From Streptomyces glomeratus (GTDB lineage: Bacteria > Actinomycetota > Actinomycetes > Streptomycetales > Streptomycetaceae), in assembly GCF_021462825.1 (NCBI RefSeq), contig NZ_JAKEEB010000031.1, positions 1 to 64,000 on the forward strand: 64,000 nucleotides of DNA, given 5' to 3'. The position numbers were made by a program, and so were the translations under genes. Positions 1-6,883 of this stretch are shown here, one piece after another. The notes under the pieces are model-generated. The model did no database searches. It saw nothing but the letters and a program-made list of their open reading frames with translations, and was not told the origin of the DNA. The first letter of the stretch is position 1; every line of letters begins with the position of its first letter.

Positions 1-86
1 AACTCGACACCGCCATCGAACAACACGGCAAGGGCGACCTCGCCGCCCTCCTCACCGGCGGCGACACCTGGACGGTGGTCGGCTAG
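1..86 (+). CDS. 3' end of an unidentified gene
   Basis: An open frame runs from the window edge (first full codon at base 3) to a TAG stop at 84-86. It gives about 27 residues with the tail ...GGDTWTVVG. Codon third positions are strongly G/C, as in real Streptomyces genes. The fragment is too short to assign to a family. It converges on the minus-strand HxlR gene, whose 3' end carries a strong hairpin that could terminate both genes. Confidence 0.55.
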   Translation, partial: LDTAIEQHGKGDLAALLTGGDTWTVVG

Positions 87-107
87 CAGGCCGGACCCCC
101 GGCGGGG

Positions 108-548
108 TCATGTGCGGTTCGACGAGGCCCGGGCGCTGTGCGTCCGGGCCTCGTCGTATGTCCGGCGGGCGCGTTCGACGTCGGGCATGCGCTCCTGTGT
201 CCACAGCGCCAGCGCACGCACCTGGTCGGCCGCCTCGCGGCCCAGGTCGGTCAGGGAGTAGTCCACCCTCGGCGGGATCACCGGCTTGGCGTCACGGTGC
301 ACAAGGCCGTCCCGCTCCAGGGTCTGGAGGGTCTGGGTGAGCATCTTCTCGCTGATGCGGGCGACCCGCCCGATCGCCCGCCGCAGCTCGCTGAAGCGGT
401 GGGGGCCGCCCAGCAGCTCGATCAGGACGAGGACGCCCCATCGACTGGTCACGTGCTCCAGGACAAGGCGGTAGGGACACATCGCCGCGTCGGCGTCCCC
501 ACCGCGGGCCGCCGGGGCGGCGGAGGCGTTCGAGGCACTTACCAACAT
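108..548 (-). CDS. HxlR/DUF24-family transcriptional regulator, QorR-like, probably thiol redox sensing
   Basis: 146 aa. The body from about residue 23 to 115 is a winged-helix HxlR domain: the entry motif MCPYRLVLEHV, a recognition segment around RISEKMLTQTLQTLERDG, and the wing VDYSLTDLG. The only cysteine is Cys24 at the start of the domain. That is where redox-sensing HxlR proteins such as YodB, HypR and Corynebacterium QorR carry their reactive cysteine. The gene is divergent from an NAD(P)H-binding quinone-reductase-like gene, with a dyad (552-576) between the two starts; this matches the QorR/qor2 arrangement. The inferred job is derepression of the neighbour under quinone or disulfide stress. 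The last 12 or so codons lie inside a perfect 13-bp hairpin. The family is clear; redox control is inferred. Confidence 0.88.
   Translation of the reverse strand: MLVSASNASAAPAARGGDADAAMCPYRLVLEHVTSRWGVLVLIELLGGPHRFSELRRAIGRVARISEKMLTQTLQTLERDGLVHRDAKPVIPPRVDYSLTDLGREAADQVRALALWTQERMPDVERARRTYDEARTHSARASSNRT
120..156. terminator. perfect 13-bp inverted repeat, likely bidirectional terminator
   Basis: CGACGAGGCCCGG at 120-132 is perfectly complementary to CCGGGCCTCGTCG at 144-156, with an 11-nt loop and no T-tract. It sits between two convergent genes but inside the coding end of the HxlR gene, so the terminator and the C-terminal codons share sequence. Confidence 0.65.
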
Positions 549-551
549 GCC

Positions 552-576
552 AGTACCTTACTTCAAAGTGGGTACT
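552..576. promoter_or_regulatory. probable operator of the HxlR regulator (AGTACC...GGTACT dyad)
   Basis: AGTACC at 552-557 mirrors GGTACT at 571-576, with an inner near-palindrome ACTT-CA-AAGT (560-569). HxlR-family dimers bind spaced GTAC-type palindromes. The site begins 4 bp upstream of the regulator's start codon and lies about 60 bp from the divergent gene. It could therefore serve autoregulation and control of the neighbour. The dyad is seen directly; its function is inferred. Confidence 0.55.
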
Positions 577-638
577 TTCCATCAGTTAGCGCCACTCCTA
601 GGGTAAGCGTCAAAGCCAACCCCCAAGGAGATTCCGTC

Positions 639-1493
639 ATGAGCATCGTCGTCACCGGAGCCACCGGACACCTCGGCCGCCATGTGGTGGAGCAGTTGCT
701 GGAGAAGGTTCCGGCCGAGCGGATCACCGCGGTCGTCCGCAACGCCGAGAAGGCATCCGACCTCGCGGACCGCGGTGTGCGGATCGCGGTCGCCGACTAC
801 AACGCTCCGGAGACCTTCGACGGCCTCTTCGCGGCCGGCGACAAGGTGCTGCTGATCTCCGGCAACGAGTTCGACAAGGGCCGGGTCGGTCAGCACAAGG
901 TGGTCCTCGACGCCGCCAGGGAGGCCCGAGTCGCACTGTTCGCCTACACCAGCGCCCCCGGCAGCGTGACGGCCGCCCTGGCCGACGACCACCGGGCCAC
1001 CGAGCAGCTGATCGTGGACTCGGGTGTGCCGTACGTGCTGCTGCGCAACGGCTGGTACCACGAGAACTACACCGAGAACCTCACTCCCGTCCTGGAGCAC
1101 GGCGCGGTCGTCCAGGCCGCCGGCGAGGGCCGGGTCGCCTCCGCCTCCCGCGCCGACTACGCGGCCGCCGCCGTCGCGGTGCTGACCGGCGAGGGCCACG
1201 AGAACGCCACGTACGAGCTGAGCGGCGACACCGCGTGGAGCTTCGCCGAGTACGCCGCCGAGGTGGGCAGGCAGACCGGCAAGGAGATCGCGTACAACCC
1301 CGTCCCCGTGGACACCTACGCCGGCATCCTCACCGGCGCCGGGCTGCCCGGGCCCCTCGCCGAGATCCTGGCCGGCGTGGAGGTCTCCATCGAGAGGGGC
1401 GAGCTGGCCGTCACCACCGGCGACCTCTCCCGCCTGGCCGGCCGCCCGACCACCCCGGTCGCCGAGTCGATCAAGGCCGCGCTCGAGGGCTGA
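639..1493 (+). CDS. NAD(P)H-binding SDR-type oxidoreductase (QorB/NmrA-like quinone reductase family)
   Basis: 284 aa. The N-terminus, VTGATGHLGRHVVEQL, is the dinucleotide-binding GxxGxxG motif of atypical SDRs. The later layout (VVRNAEKASDLADRGVRIAVADY, then YTSAPGS, then the NGWYHENYTENL segment) matches NmrA-like NAD(P)H:quinone oxidoreductase 2 proteins. The start is ATG 639, with AAGGAG a few bases upstream; the frame stays open further 5', but that part is antisense to the regulator. It is divergent from an HxlR regulator with a dyad between them, which points to an inducible electrophile or quinone detoxification enzyme. The exact substrate cannot be read from the sequence. Confidence 0.85.
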   Translation: MSIVVTGATGHLGRHVVEQLLEKVPAERITAVVRNAEKASDLADRGVRIAVADYNAPETFDGLFAAGDKVLLISGNEFDKGRVGQHKVVLDAAREARVALFAYTSAPGSVTAALADDHRATEQLIVDSGVPYVLLRNGWYHENYTENLTPVLEHGAVVQAAGEGRVASASRADYAAAAVAVLTGEGHENATYELSGDTAWSFAEYAAEVGRQTGKEIAYNPVPVDTYAGILTGAGLPGPLAEILAGVEVSIERGELAVTTGDLSRLAGRPTTPVAESIKAALEG

Positions 1494-1634
1494 ACCGGCC
1501 TGCGGGCCCTCGATCACCACGTCCCGCCGCGCCTGTCATGAGCGTATGGCGATACGGGTATGACGGGCGGGGGCGCTCGGGTTACCTTCATGGATGCTGC
1601 ACCGGAGCAGTCGCGCGAGAACAGGGAGGGTCCC

Positions 1635-2657
1635 GTGGCCGGGAAGTCGAAGAGTGAACGGCGGACAGGTCTGCTGAACGGCTTCGCGGCGTACGGGATG
1701 TGGGGGCTCGTGCCCCTTTTCTGGCCGCTGCTGAAACCCGCCGGGGCGATGGAGATCCTCGCCCATCGGATGGTGTGGTCCCTGGCCCTGGTGGCGCTGG
1801 CGCTGCTGGTGATGCGGCGCTGGGCCTGGGCGGGCGAGCTGCTGCGGCAGCCCCGCAAGCTGGTGCTGATCACGGTCGCCGCGGCGGTCATCACCGTCAA
1901 CTGGGGCGTGTACATCTGGGCCGTGAACAGCGGCCATGTGGTCGAGGCCTCGCTCGGCTACTTCATCAACCCGCTCGTCACCATCGCGATGGGCGTGGTC
2001 CTTCTGAAGGAGCGGCTGCGGCCGGTCCAGTGGGCGGCGGTCGCCGTCGGCTTCGCCGCCGTGCTCGTACTGACGATCGGGTACGGCCGGCCGCCGTGGA
2101 TCTCCCTGTGCCTCGCCTTCTCCTTCGCCACATACGGGCTGGTGAAGAAGAAGATCGGCCTGGGCGGTCTGGAGTCGCTGGCCGCGGAGACCGCCGTGCA
2201 GTTCGTGCCCGCGCTGGGGTATCTGGTGTGGCTGTCGGCGAACGGCGAGGCGACGTTCGCCACCCACGGCGCCGGACACGGGGCGCTGCTCGCCGCCACC
2301 GGCGTGGTCACCGCGCTCCCCCTCGTCTGCTTCGGCGCCGCCGCGATACGGGTGCCGCTGTCCACGCTCGGTCTGCTGCAGTATCTGGCGCCGGTCTTCC
2401 AGTTCCTGCTGGGCATCCTCTACTTCCATGAGGCGATGCCGCCCGAGCGGTGGGCGGGCTTCGCGCTGGTCTGGCTCGCGCTGACGCTGCTGACCGGCGA
2501 CGCCCTGCGCACGGCCCGCGCGGCGGCACGCGCGCTCAGGAGCGGGTCCGTCACGGTGGGCGCCGCCCTCGCGGCCACCGGGACGGTGAACCCGCCGCGC
2601 AAGCCGGACGGCGTCGCGACCGCGACCGGTCCCGATCCGGTGGACGCCAGGCCGTAG
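1635..2657 (+). CDS. rarD: RarD-type EamA-family permease
   Basis: 340 aa from GTG 1635, which is preceded by AGGGAGGG at good spacing; an in-frame ATG at 1590 is the alternative. The protein is a chain of about ten hydrophobic helices. It carries the RarD pattern NGFAAYGMWGLVPLFWPLLK at the N-terminus, then AHRMVWS, NWGVYIWAVNSGHVVEASLG, and GLLQYLAPVFQFLLGI near the C-terminus. RarD proteins belong to the drug/metabolite transporter superfamily; their natural substrate is mostly unknown. The C-terminal tail of about 45 residues after the last helix is Ala/Thr/Pro-rich and probably cytoplasmic. Confidence 0.88.
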   Translation: MAGKSKSERRTGLLNGFAAYGMWGLVPLFWPLLKPAGAMEILAHRMVWSLALVALALLVMRRWAWAGELLRQPRKLVLITVAAAVITVNWGVYIWAVNSGHVVEASLGYFINPLVTIAMGVVLLKERLRPVQWAAVAVGFAAVLVLTIGYGRPPWISLCLAFSFATYGLVKKKIGLGGLESLAAETAVQFVPALGYLVWLSANGEATFATHGAGHGALLAATGVVTALPLVCFGAAAIRVPLSTLGLLQYLAPVFQFLLGILYFHEAMPPERWAGFALVWLALTLLTGDALRTARAAARALRSGSVTVGAALAATGTVNPPRKPDGVATATGPDPVDARP

Positions 2658-2684
2658 TCCGCGACATCGTCTGCCGCCTGGGCC

Positions 2685-2703
2685 TGGGGGCTGCCGGCCC
2701 CCG
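2685..2703. terminator. hairpin between convergent rarD and TPR genes
   Basis: GGGGGC at 2686-2691 pairs with GCCCCC at 2697-2702 across a 5-nt loop. It lies in the 48-bp gap between two convergent genes. There is no T-run, which is common for Streptomyces terminators. Confidence 0.5.
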
Positions 2704-2705
2704 GG

Positions 2706-4094
2706 TCATCGGGCGTGGGACGGCTGTCCCTCAGTGGTCGCGCGGGCGCGGTCGGCGAGGCGGCCCATACGGCTACGGGCGCGCTCCAGCCGGTCGGGAT
2801 CGTCCGCGGCGGGTCCCGGCCCGGCGGCGAGTTCGCTCCACACGTCGATGAGGTCCCGGCCGAGGTGCAGGCCCTGGAGCGGATCCCGGACGGCACGCCA
2901 GGCGGCGGCCGCGCTCTGCACATCGCCGTACGCGCTGCGCGGCTCGTACAGACGGTGGCGGATCCGGGCCAGGTCGAGCGAGAGGCGGAACGAGCGCAGC
3001 GGGTCGTCGGCCAGATAGGCGATGTACGCGGTGAGCTCGCGCAGGCGCAGTACATCGGAGTGGTCGGCGCCCAGGGCCTGGGAGGCCTCCGCGACGGTCC
3101 GCTCGGCCATGCCGTCGGCCTCCGCGATCCGGCCCTGCTTCACGGCCTCGCTGATCCGGGCCAGGGTTTCGGCCAGGGGGCCGCCCGTGGCACCCGGCGG
3201 TGCGCACCCCGTGTCGGACGCGAGCACGGCCTCGGCGATGGCGAACTCGCGTACCGGCGGCTCCGTGGCCTTCTCCCGGGCCTCGGCCACGGCGACGGTC
3301 CGCGGGGCCGGGGCGGGCTTCCACTCGGGTGTGGAGTACGGATTGGGACCGGGCTCGAAGGCGGGGCGAAGGCCGAAGTCGGGGCCGACCTCGAAGTCGG
3401 GTCCCGGTGTCTGCGGCTCGTCCGGCCCGGTCGCCGGCGCCGGCCACACGGGGGCGGGCTCCGCGGTCACCGGTGGGGGGCCGAAGGTTCCCGTAGGGGC
3501 CTGGACCGTACCCGGAGCGGCATCGGCCCCCGGCCACACCTGAGCCGGCCCCGATGTGGCACTGATCAGGGGGTCCTGTTCGGGCTCCGCCCGCAGCACG
3601 AAGGCCGCGACGGCACCTCCGAGAGATACGGGGGCATCCACCACGGAGGAGAGCAAGCCGGGCTCGGACTTCTCGGCCGCTGGGGGCGCTTGGGCCGGCG
3701 CGGGAGCTTGGGCCGGCGCGGGAGCCTGCGCCTTGGGCCTGCCCGTCCGCATCGGCTCCCCCGTGAACTCGCTGGACCCGTCCACCAGCACCCTGACCGG
3801 CATCACATACCCGATCCGCTCGTCATGGACGTCCGCGACGACAGGGCGGCCCGCGGCGAGAGCGAGACGGTGGAGGTGGTTCAGGACGGCCTGCTGGACC
3901 GACTCCCCCGGTGCCGCCACCACCGGCATCCCGCCGACGGTCGCCCCGGTCGCGGCATCGGCGCCCGCGCCTCCGTCCCGCGCGCACGCCGGTACATGGA
4001 CCTCGATCGGCGTCACCGCGGATTCCGTTCCCTCCGTGGAAGCGGGCCCGGCAGCGGAGCGGCCCCGGTCGTGTGCGCGGCTGAGTCGAGACAT
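2706..4094 (-). CDS. large disordered-plus-TPR-like protein of unknown function
   Basis: 462 aa from ATG 4094, chosen because GAGGGGAACG sits directly upstream and because any longer frame would run into the FMN-reductase gene. Residues 1-110 contain a compact segment (VVADVHDERIGYVMPVRVLVDG). Residues of about 120-300 are low complexity and rich in Ala, Pro and Gly, including a short QAPAPAQAPAP repeat. The C-terminal 150 residues are helical with TPR-like periodicity (ARISEAVKQGRIAEADGMAE, then LRLRELTAYIAYLADDPLRS). I see no signal peptide or membrane segment. TPR-type helices suggest a protein-protein interaction role. The function is unknown. Confidence 0.72.
   Translation of the reverse strand: MSRLSRAHDRGRSAAGPASTEGTESAVTPIEVHVPACARDGGAGADAATGATVGGMPVVAAPGESVQQAVLNHLHRLALAAGRPVVADVHDERIGYVMPVRVLVDGSSEFTGEPMRTGRPKAQAPAPAQAPAPAQAPPAAEKSEPGLLSSVVDAPVSLGGAVAAFVLRAEPEQDPLISATSGPAQVWPGADAAPGTVQAPTGTFGPPPVTAEPAPVWPAPATGPDEPQTPGPDFEVGPDFGLRPAFEPGPNPYSTPEWKPAPAPRTVAVAEAREKATEPPVREFAIAEAVLASDTGCAPPGATGGPLAETLARISEAVKQGRIAEADGMAERTVAEASQALGADHSDVLRLRELTAYIAYLADDPLRSFRLSLDLARIRHRLYEPRSAYGDVQSAAAAWRAVRDPLQGLHLGRDLIDVWSELAAGPGPAADDPDRLERARSRMGRLADRARATTEGQPSHAR
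3688..3726. repeat. 18-bp tandem repeat inside the TPR gene
   Basis: GCTTGGGCCGGCGCGGGA occurs at 3688-3705 and 3706-3723, and a diverged third copy begins at 3724. The repeat encodes the Ala-Pro-Ala-Gln motif of the linker, so the length of this linker can change by slippage without frameshift. Confidence 0.7.
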
Positions 4095-4209
4095 CGTTCC
4101 CCTCACTCGGGTCGGCCCGGCGACGGTACCGGATCGACCTCCTCGAAGTCTCCAGCCGCCATACGCTTCCGACGTCACCACACCGTCACAGGCCTGTCCC
4201 AAGCCGTCC

Positions 4210-4239
4210 TTGCCATTTATTGCACATGCATTTAATGTG
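4210..4239 (+). promoter_or_regulatory. promoter of the FMN-reductase gene with an overlapping dyad
   Basis: TTGCCA (4210-4215), a 17-bp spacer and TAATGT (4233-4238) form a good housekeeping-type promoter in an unusually AT-rich island. An inverted repeat CACAT (4223-4227) / ATGTG (4235-4239) covers the -10 box, which is a typical repressor position. The start codon follows at 4284. Confidence 0.5.
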
Positions 4240-4283
4240 TCTGCATACTGTTCTCCTGCCACGCCATCCACTCGAGGGACCCC

Positions 4284-4874
4284 ATGAGTCGCCGATACCT
4301 CTTCGTCCTCGGCAGCGCCCGTAGCGACGGCAACACCGAACTGCTCGCGCGACGGGCCGCCGAGCACCTGCCCGGCGACGTCGAGCAACAGTGGATCAGC
4401 CTGGCCGAACACCCGCTGCCCGACTTCGCGGACCTGCGGCACGACAGCGACCATGTGCGCCCCGCCGAGGGCAACGTGGCGCTGCTGCTCGACGCCACGC
4501 TCGCGGCGACGGACATCGTGATCGCGTCACCGCTGTACTGGTACTCGGTGTCCGCCCACACCAAGCGCTACCTGGACCACTGGTCGGGCTGGCTGCGCGT
4601 TCCCGGTCTCGACTTCAAGAAGGCGATGGCGGGCCGCACGCTGTGGGGCGTCACCGCGCTCGCCCACCAGGAACAAGAGGTCGCCGAACCCCTCGTCGGC
4701 ACGCTCAACAACTCGGCCGCGTATATGGGCATGCGCTTCGGCGGGGTGCTCCTCGGCAACGGCAGCAAGCCCGGGGACGTACTGCGGGACACGGAGGCCC
4801 TGGACCGTGCCAGGACGTTCTTCGGACGCGAAGCGCCTCTCGCCCGCTTCCCGTACGAGACGGCGCTGGTGTGA
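4284..4874 (+). CDS. NAD(P)H-dependent FMN reductase / flavodoxin-fold oxidoreductase
   Basis: 196 aa. The N-terminus FVLGSARSDGNTELLARRA is the phosphate-binding loop of NADPH-dependent FMN reductases. The loops SPLYWYSVSAHTKRYLDHW and GRTLWGVTALAH match the flavin-contacting segments of the same family. It is a soluble, full-length protein. It has its own AT-rich promoter with a dyad and converges on the ABC operon. Possible roles are quinone, azo-compound or flavin reduction; the sequence does not decide among them. Confidence 0.82.
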   Translation: MSRRYLFVLGSARSDGNTELLARRAAEHLPGDVEQQWISLAEHPLPDFADLRHDSDHVRPAEGNVALLLDATLAATDIVIASPLYWYSVSAHTKRYLDHWSGWLRVPGLDFKKAMAGRTLWGVTALAHQEQEVAEPLVGTLNNSAAYMGMRFGGVLLGNGSKPGDVLRDTEALDRARTFFGREAPLARFPYETALV

Positions 4875-4879
4875 TCCGG

Positions 4880-4915
4880 GGGCGTCACCGCCCGGGCACG
4901 CGGGCCGTGACGCCC
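4880..4915. terminator. 9-bp hairpin between convergent genes
   Basis: GGGCGTCAC at 4880-4888 pairs with GTGACGCCC at 4907-4915 over an 18-nt loop, followed by TTCTT on the plus strand. It is placed 6 bp after the FMN-reductase stop and before the convergent ABC permease gene. Confidence 0.6.
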
Positions 4916-4927
4916 TTCTTCAGGCGG

Positions 4928-4991
4928 TGAGGTCCTCGTCCGCTCAGGCGGGGACGTCCTCGTCCGCTCAGGCGGTGACGTCCTTCGTCGT
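4928..4991. repeat. 24-bp tandem duplication spanning the ABC permease stop codon
   Basis: Two near-identical 24-bp units (4928-4951 and 4952-4975) share the core CCTCGTCCGCTCAGGCGG and are followed by a partial third unit. The stop codon of the permease (complement of TCA, 4968-4970) is inside one unit, and a copy of it lies downstream in the other. The gene end has been duplicated, apparently by replication slippage. Confidence 0.75.
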
Positions 4992-5864
4992 GAAGCGCGC
5001 CCAGGCCGCCGAGCCGAAGACCGCCGCGTACAGGGCCTGAAGGCCGAGGTTGCGCACCAGGTCGTCCCAGTAGACCGGGTCGCGCATGAGGTCCGCGAAG
5101 GACAGCCAGTAGTGGGGGAAGACGTACGGCTGGAGCGCGTGCAGTTGCGGGATCTGGTCGAGGATCTGCACGGTGATCACCAAGCCCACCGTGGTCGCCA
5201 TCGCCGCGATCCCGCTGTTGGTGAGGGTGGAGACGAACAGCCCCAGGGCCGCCAGGCCGATCAGGGACGCGGCGACGACCAGCGCGATGAGCAGGGCGCG
5301 GCCCAGGCCGTCGGCGAGGCTGATGCGGGTGCCCGAGATCGTCGTCAGGCCGCCCAGCGGGAAGAGCAGAGCACCCATCGCGAGCGCCGAGACGGCGACG
5401 ACGAGGGTGGCGATGAGGCAGAAGGCCATCGTGGTCGCGTACTTGACGAGGAGGAGGCGAGTCCGGCCCGCGGGGGCGACCAGGAGGTACCGCAGGGTGC
5501 CGGAGTTTGCCTCGCCCGCGATCGCGTCGCCCGCGATGACACCGACCGCCATCGGCAGGAAGAACGGGAGCGTCACGGCGAGCGCCGTGAAGACCAGGAA
5601 CAGGCCGTTGTTGGTGATCTGCGCGATGAACGCGGGGCCGCCATCCCCGCCCCGTCCGCCGGAGCCGGAGCCGTCCCCCGTCTCCATCTTGACGGCGATC
5701 CCGACCAGGATCGGCACGGCCGCCAGCACGGCCAGCAGCGCGAGCGTACGCCAGCGCCGCAGGGTCGTCACCAGCTCGCTGCGCAGCAGCCCGAAGGCCC
5801 ACAGCGGGCTCTGACGCCGCGCGCCCGGGATCCGGCCCGGCCCCGCCCACTCAGCCTGCGACAT
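4968..5864 (-). CDS. ABC-2 type transporter permease
   Basis: 298 aa with about six membrane segments: LALLAVLAAVPILVGIAV near residue 45, then FTALAVTLPFFLPMAVGVIA, MAFCLIATLVVAVSALAMGA, ALLIALVVAASLIGLAALGL and further helices to the C-terminus. A Gly/Ser-rich external loop lies near residues 60-75. The architecture is that of ABC-2 export or drug-efflux permeases; the motif GDAIAGEANSGTLRYLLVAP is typical. The start overlaps the upstream ATPase gene by 14 bp, so the two are translationally coupled and form one exporter. The substrate is unknown. Confidence 0.88.
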   Translation of the reverse strand: MSQAEWAGPGRIPGARRQSPLWAFGLLRSELVTTLRRWRTLALLAVLAAVPILVGIAVKMETGDGSGSGGRGGDGGPAFIAQITNNGLFLVFTALAVTLPFFLPMAVGVIAGDAIAGEANSGTLRYLLVAPAGRTRLLLVKYATTMAFCLIATLVVAVSALAMGALLFPLGGLTTISGTRISLADGLGRALLIALVVAASLIGLAALGLFVSTLTNSGIAAMATTVGLVITVQILDQIPQLHALQPYVFPHYWLSFADLMRDPVYWDDLVRNLGLQALYAAVFGSAAWARFTTKDVTA

Positions 5865-6846
5865 CGAAGCCCTCTCCCGTCAGCGCCACGAACGCGTCCT
5901 CCAGGGAGGCCCGTTCGACACCGAAACCCCGCACACGGACCCCGGCTGTGACCAGCGCGGCGTTCAGGTCCGCCGGTTCGCCCTCCGGGGGTTCGCCCGT
6001 CACCCGGTCCTCCCCGATGACCACGTCGGCGACGCCCCCCTCCTTCAGGACGCGGGCCGCCTCCGTCACGTCCGGGGTGGTCACGACGAGACGTCCGCGC
6101 GCCCCGGCCGCCAGGTCCGCCACCGCGCCCTGCGCGATCAGCCGTCCCTGCGCCATCACCGCGGCGTGGGTACATACCTGTTCGATCTCGTCGAGCAGAT
6201 GGGAGGAGAGGAAGACGGTGGTGCCGTCGGACGCCAGTTCTCTGATGAGCGAGCGGATCTCGCGCATGCCCTGGGGGTCGAGGCCATTGGTCGGCTCGTC
6301 CAGGACGAGGAGCCGGCGGGGCTGGAGCAGGGCGGCCGCGAGACCGAGACGCTGCTTCATCCCCAGGGAGTAGGCCTTCGCCTTCTTGCCGGCCGCCGCC
6401 GCCAGACCCACGCGGTCCAGCGCGGCCTGGACGCGCGCGCCCCGGGTGCGCGGGTCGGCGGTGGGGTCGGCGGCGTCGTAGCGCAGGAGGTTGTCGCGGC
6501 CGGAGAGGAATCCGTAGAGCGCCGGCCCCTCGATGAGGGCACCGACCTGCGGGAGCACGGCGCGGGAGCCGCGGGGCATGGACCGCCCCAGCACGCGCGC
6601 CGTGCCCGAGGTGGGCTCGATCAGGCCCATCAGCATGCGGATGGTGGTGGTCTTGCCCGAGCCGTTCGGCCCGAGGAAGCCGAAGACGCTGCCAGCCGGG
6701 ACGGTCAGGTCGAGTCCGTCCACGGCAAGCTGCCCGCCGCGGTAGCGCTTGGTGAGGGCATGGGTGGCGATGACCGGGACCTGCGGGTCGCTCACCGCCG
6801 CCCGGGAGTCCTGCGACTCCGCTTCCGCGGCGGACAGTTCCTCCAT
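5851..6846 (-). CDS. ABC transporter ATP-binding protein
   Basis: 331 aa. Walker A GPNGSGKTT near residue 60, Q-loop region, signature YSLGMKQRLGLAAAL, Walker B LLVLDEPTNGLD and the switch His in FLSSHLLDE are all intact, so it should hydrolyse ATP. The C-terminal 90 residues are the accessory domain common in drug/natamycin-type ABC exporters. It is the middle gene of an operon: 37 bp after the LolA-like gene and overlapping the permease by 14 bp. Confidence 0.92.
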   Translation of the reverse strand: MEELSAAEAESQDSRAAVSDPQVPVIATHALTKRYRGGQLAVDGLDLTVPAGSVFGFLGPNGSGKTTTIRMLMGLIEPTSGTARVLGRSMPRGSRAVLPQVGALIEGPALYGFLSGRDNLLRYDAADPTADPRTRGARVQAALDRVGLAAAAGKKAKAYSLGMKQRLGLAAALLQPRRLLVLDEPTNGLDPQGMREIRSLIRELASDGTTVFLSSHLLDEIEQVCTHAAVMAQGRLIAQGAVADLAAGARGRLVVTTPDVTEAARVLKEGGVADVVIGEDRVTGEPPEGEPADLNAALVTAGVRVRGFGVERASLEDAFVALTGEGFDVAG

Positions 6847-6883
6847 GGACTCTCCTGCTCCAGCCGTCCGTGCCGTGCGGGGT

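Noticed and set aside
138..1493. A 451-codon version of the SDR oxidoreductase
   Set aside because: The first 167 codons are antisense to the HxlR gene and carry no domain; ATG 639 has the ribosome binding site and the Rossmann motif.
2706..4454. A longer version of the TPR protein starting at 4454
   Set aside because: It would run antisense through the FMN-reductase gene and its promoter. ATG 4094 has a good ribosome binding site.
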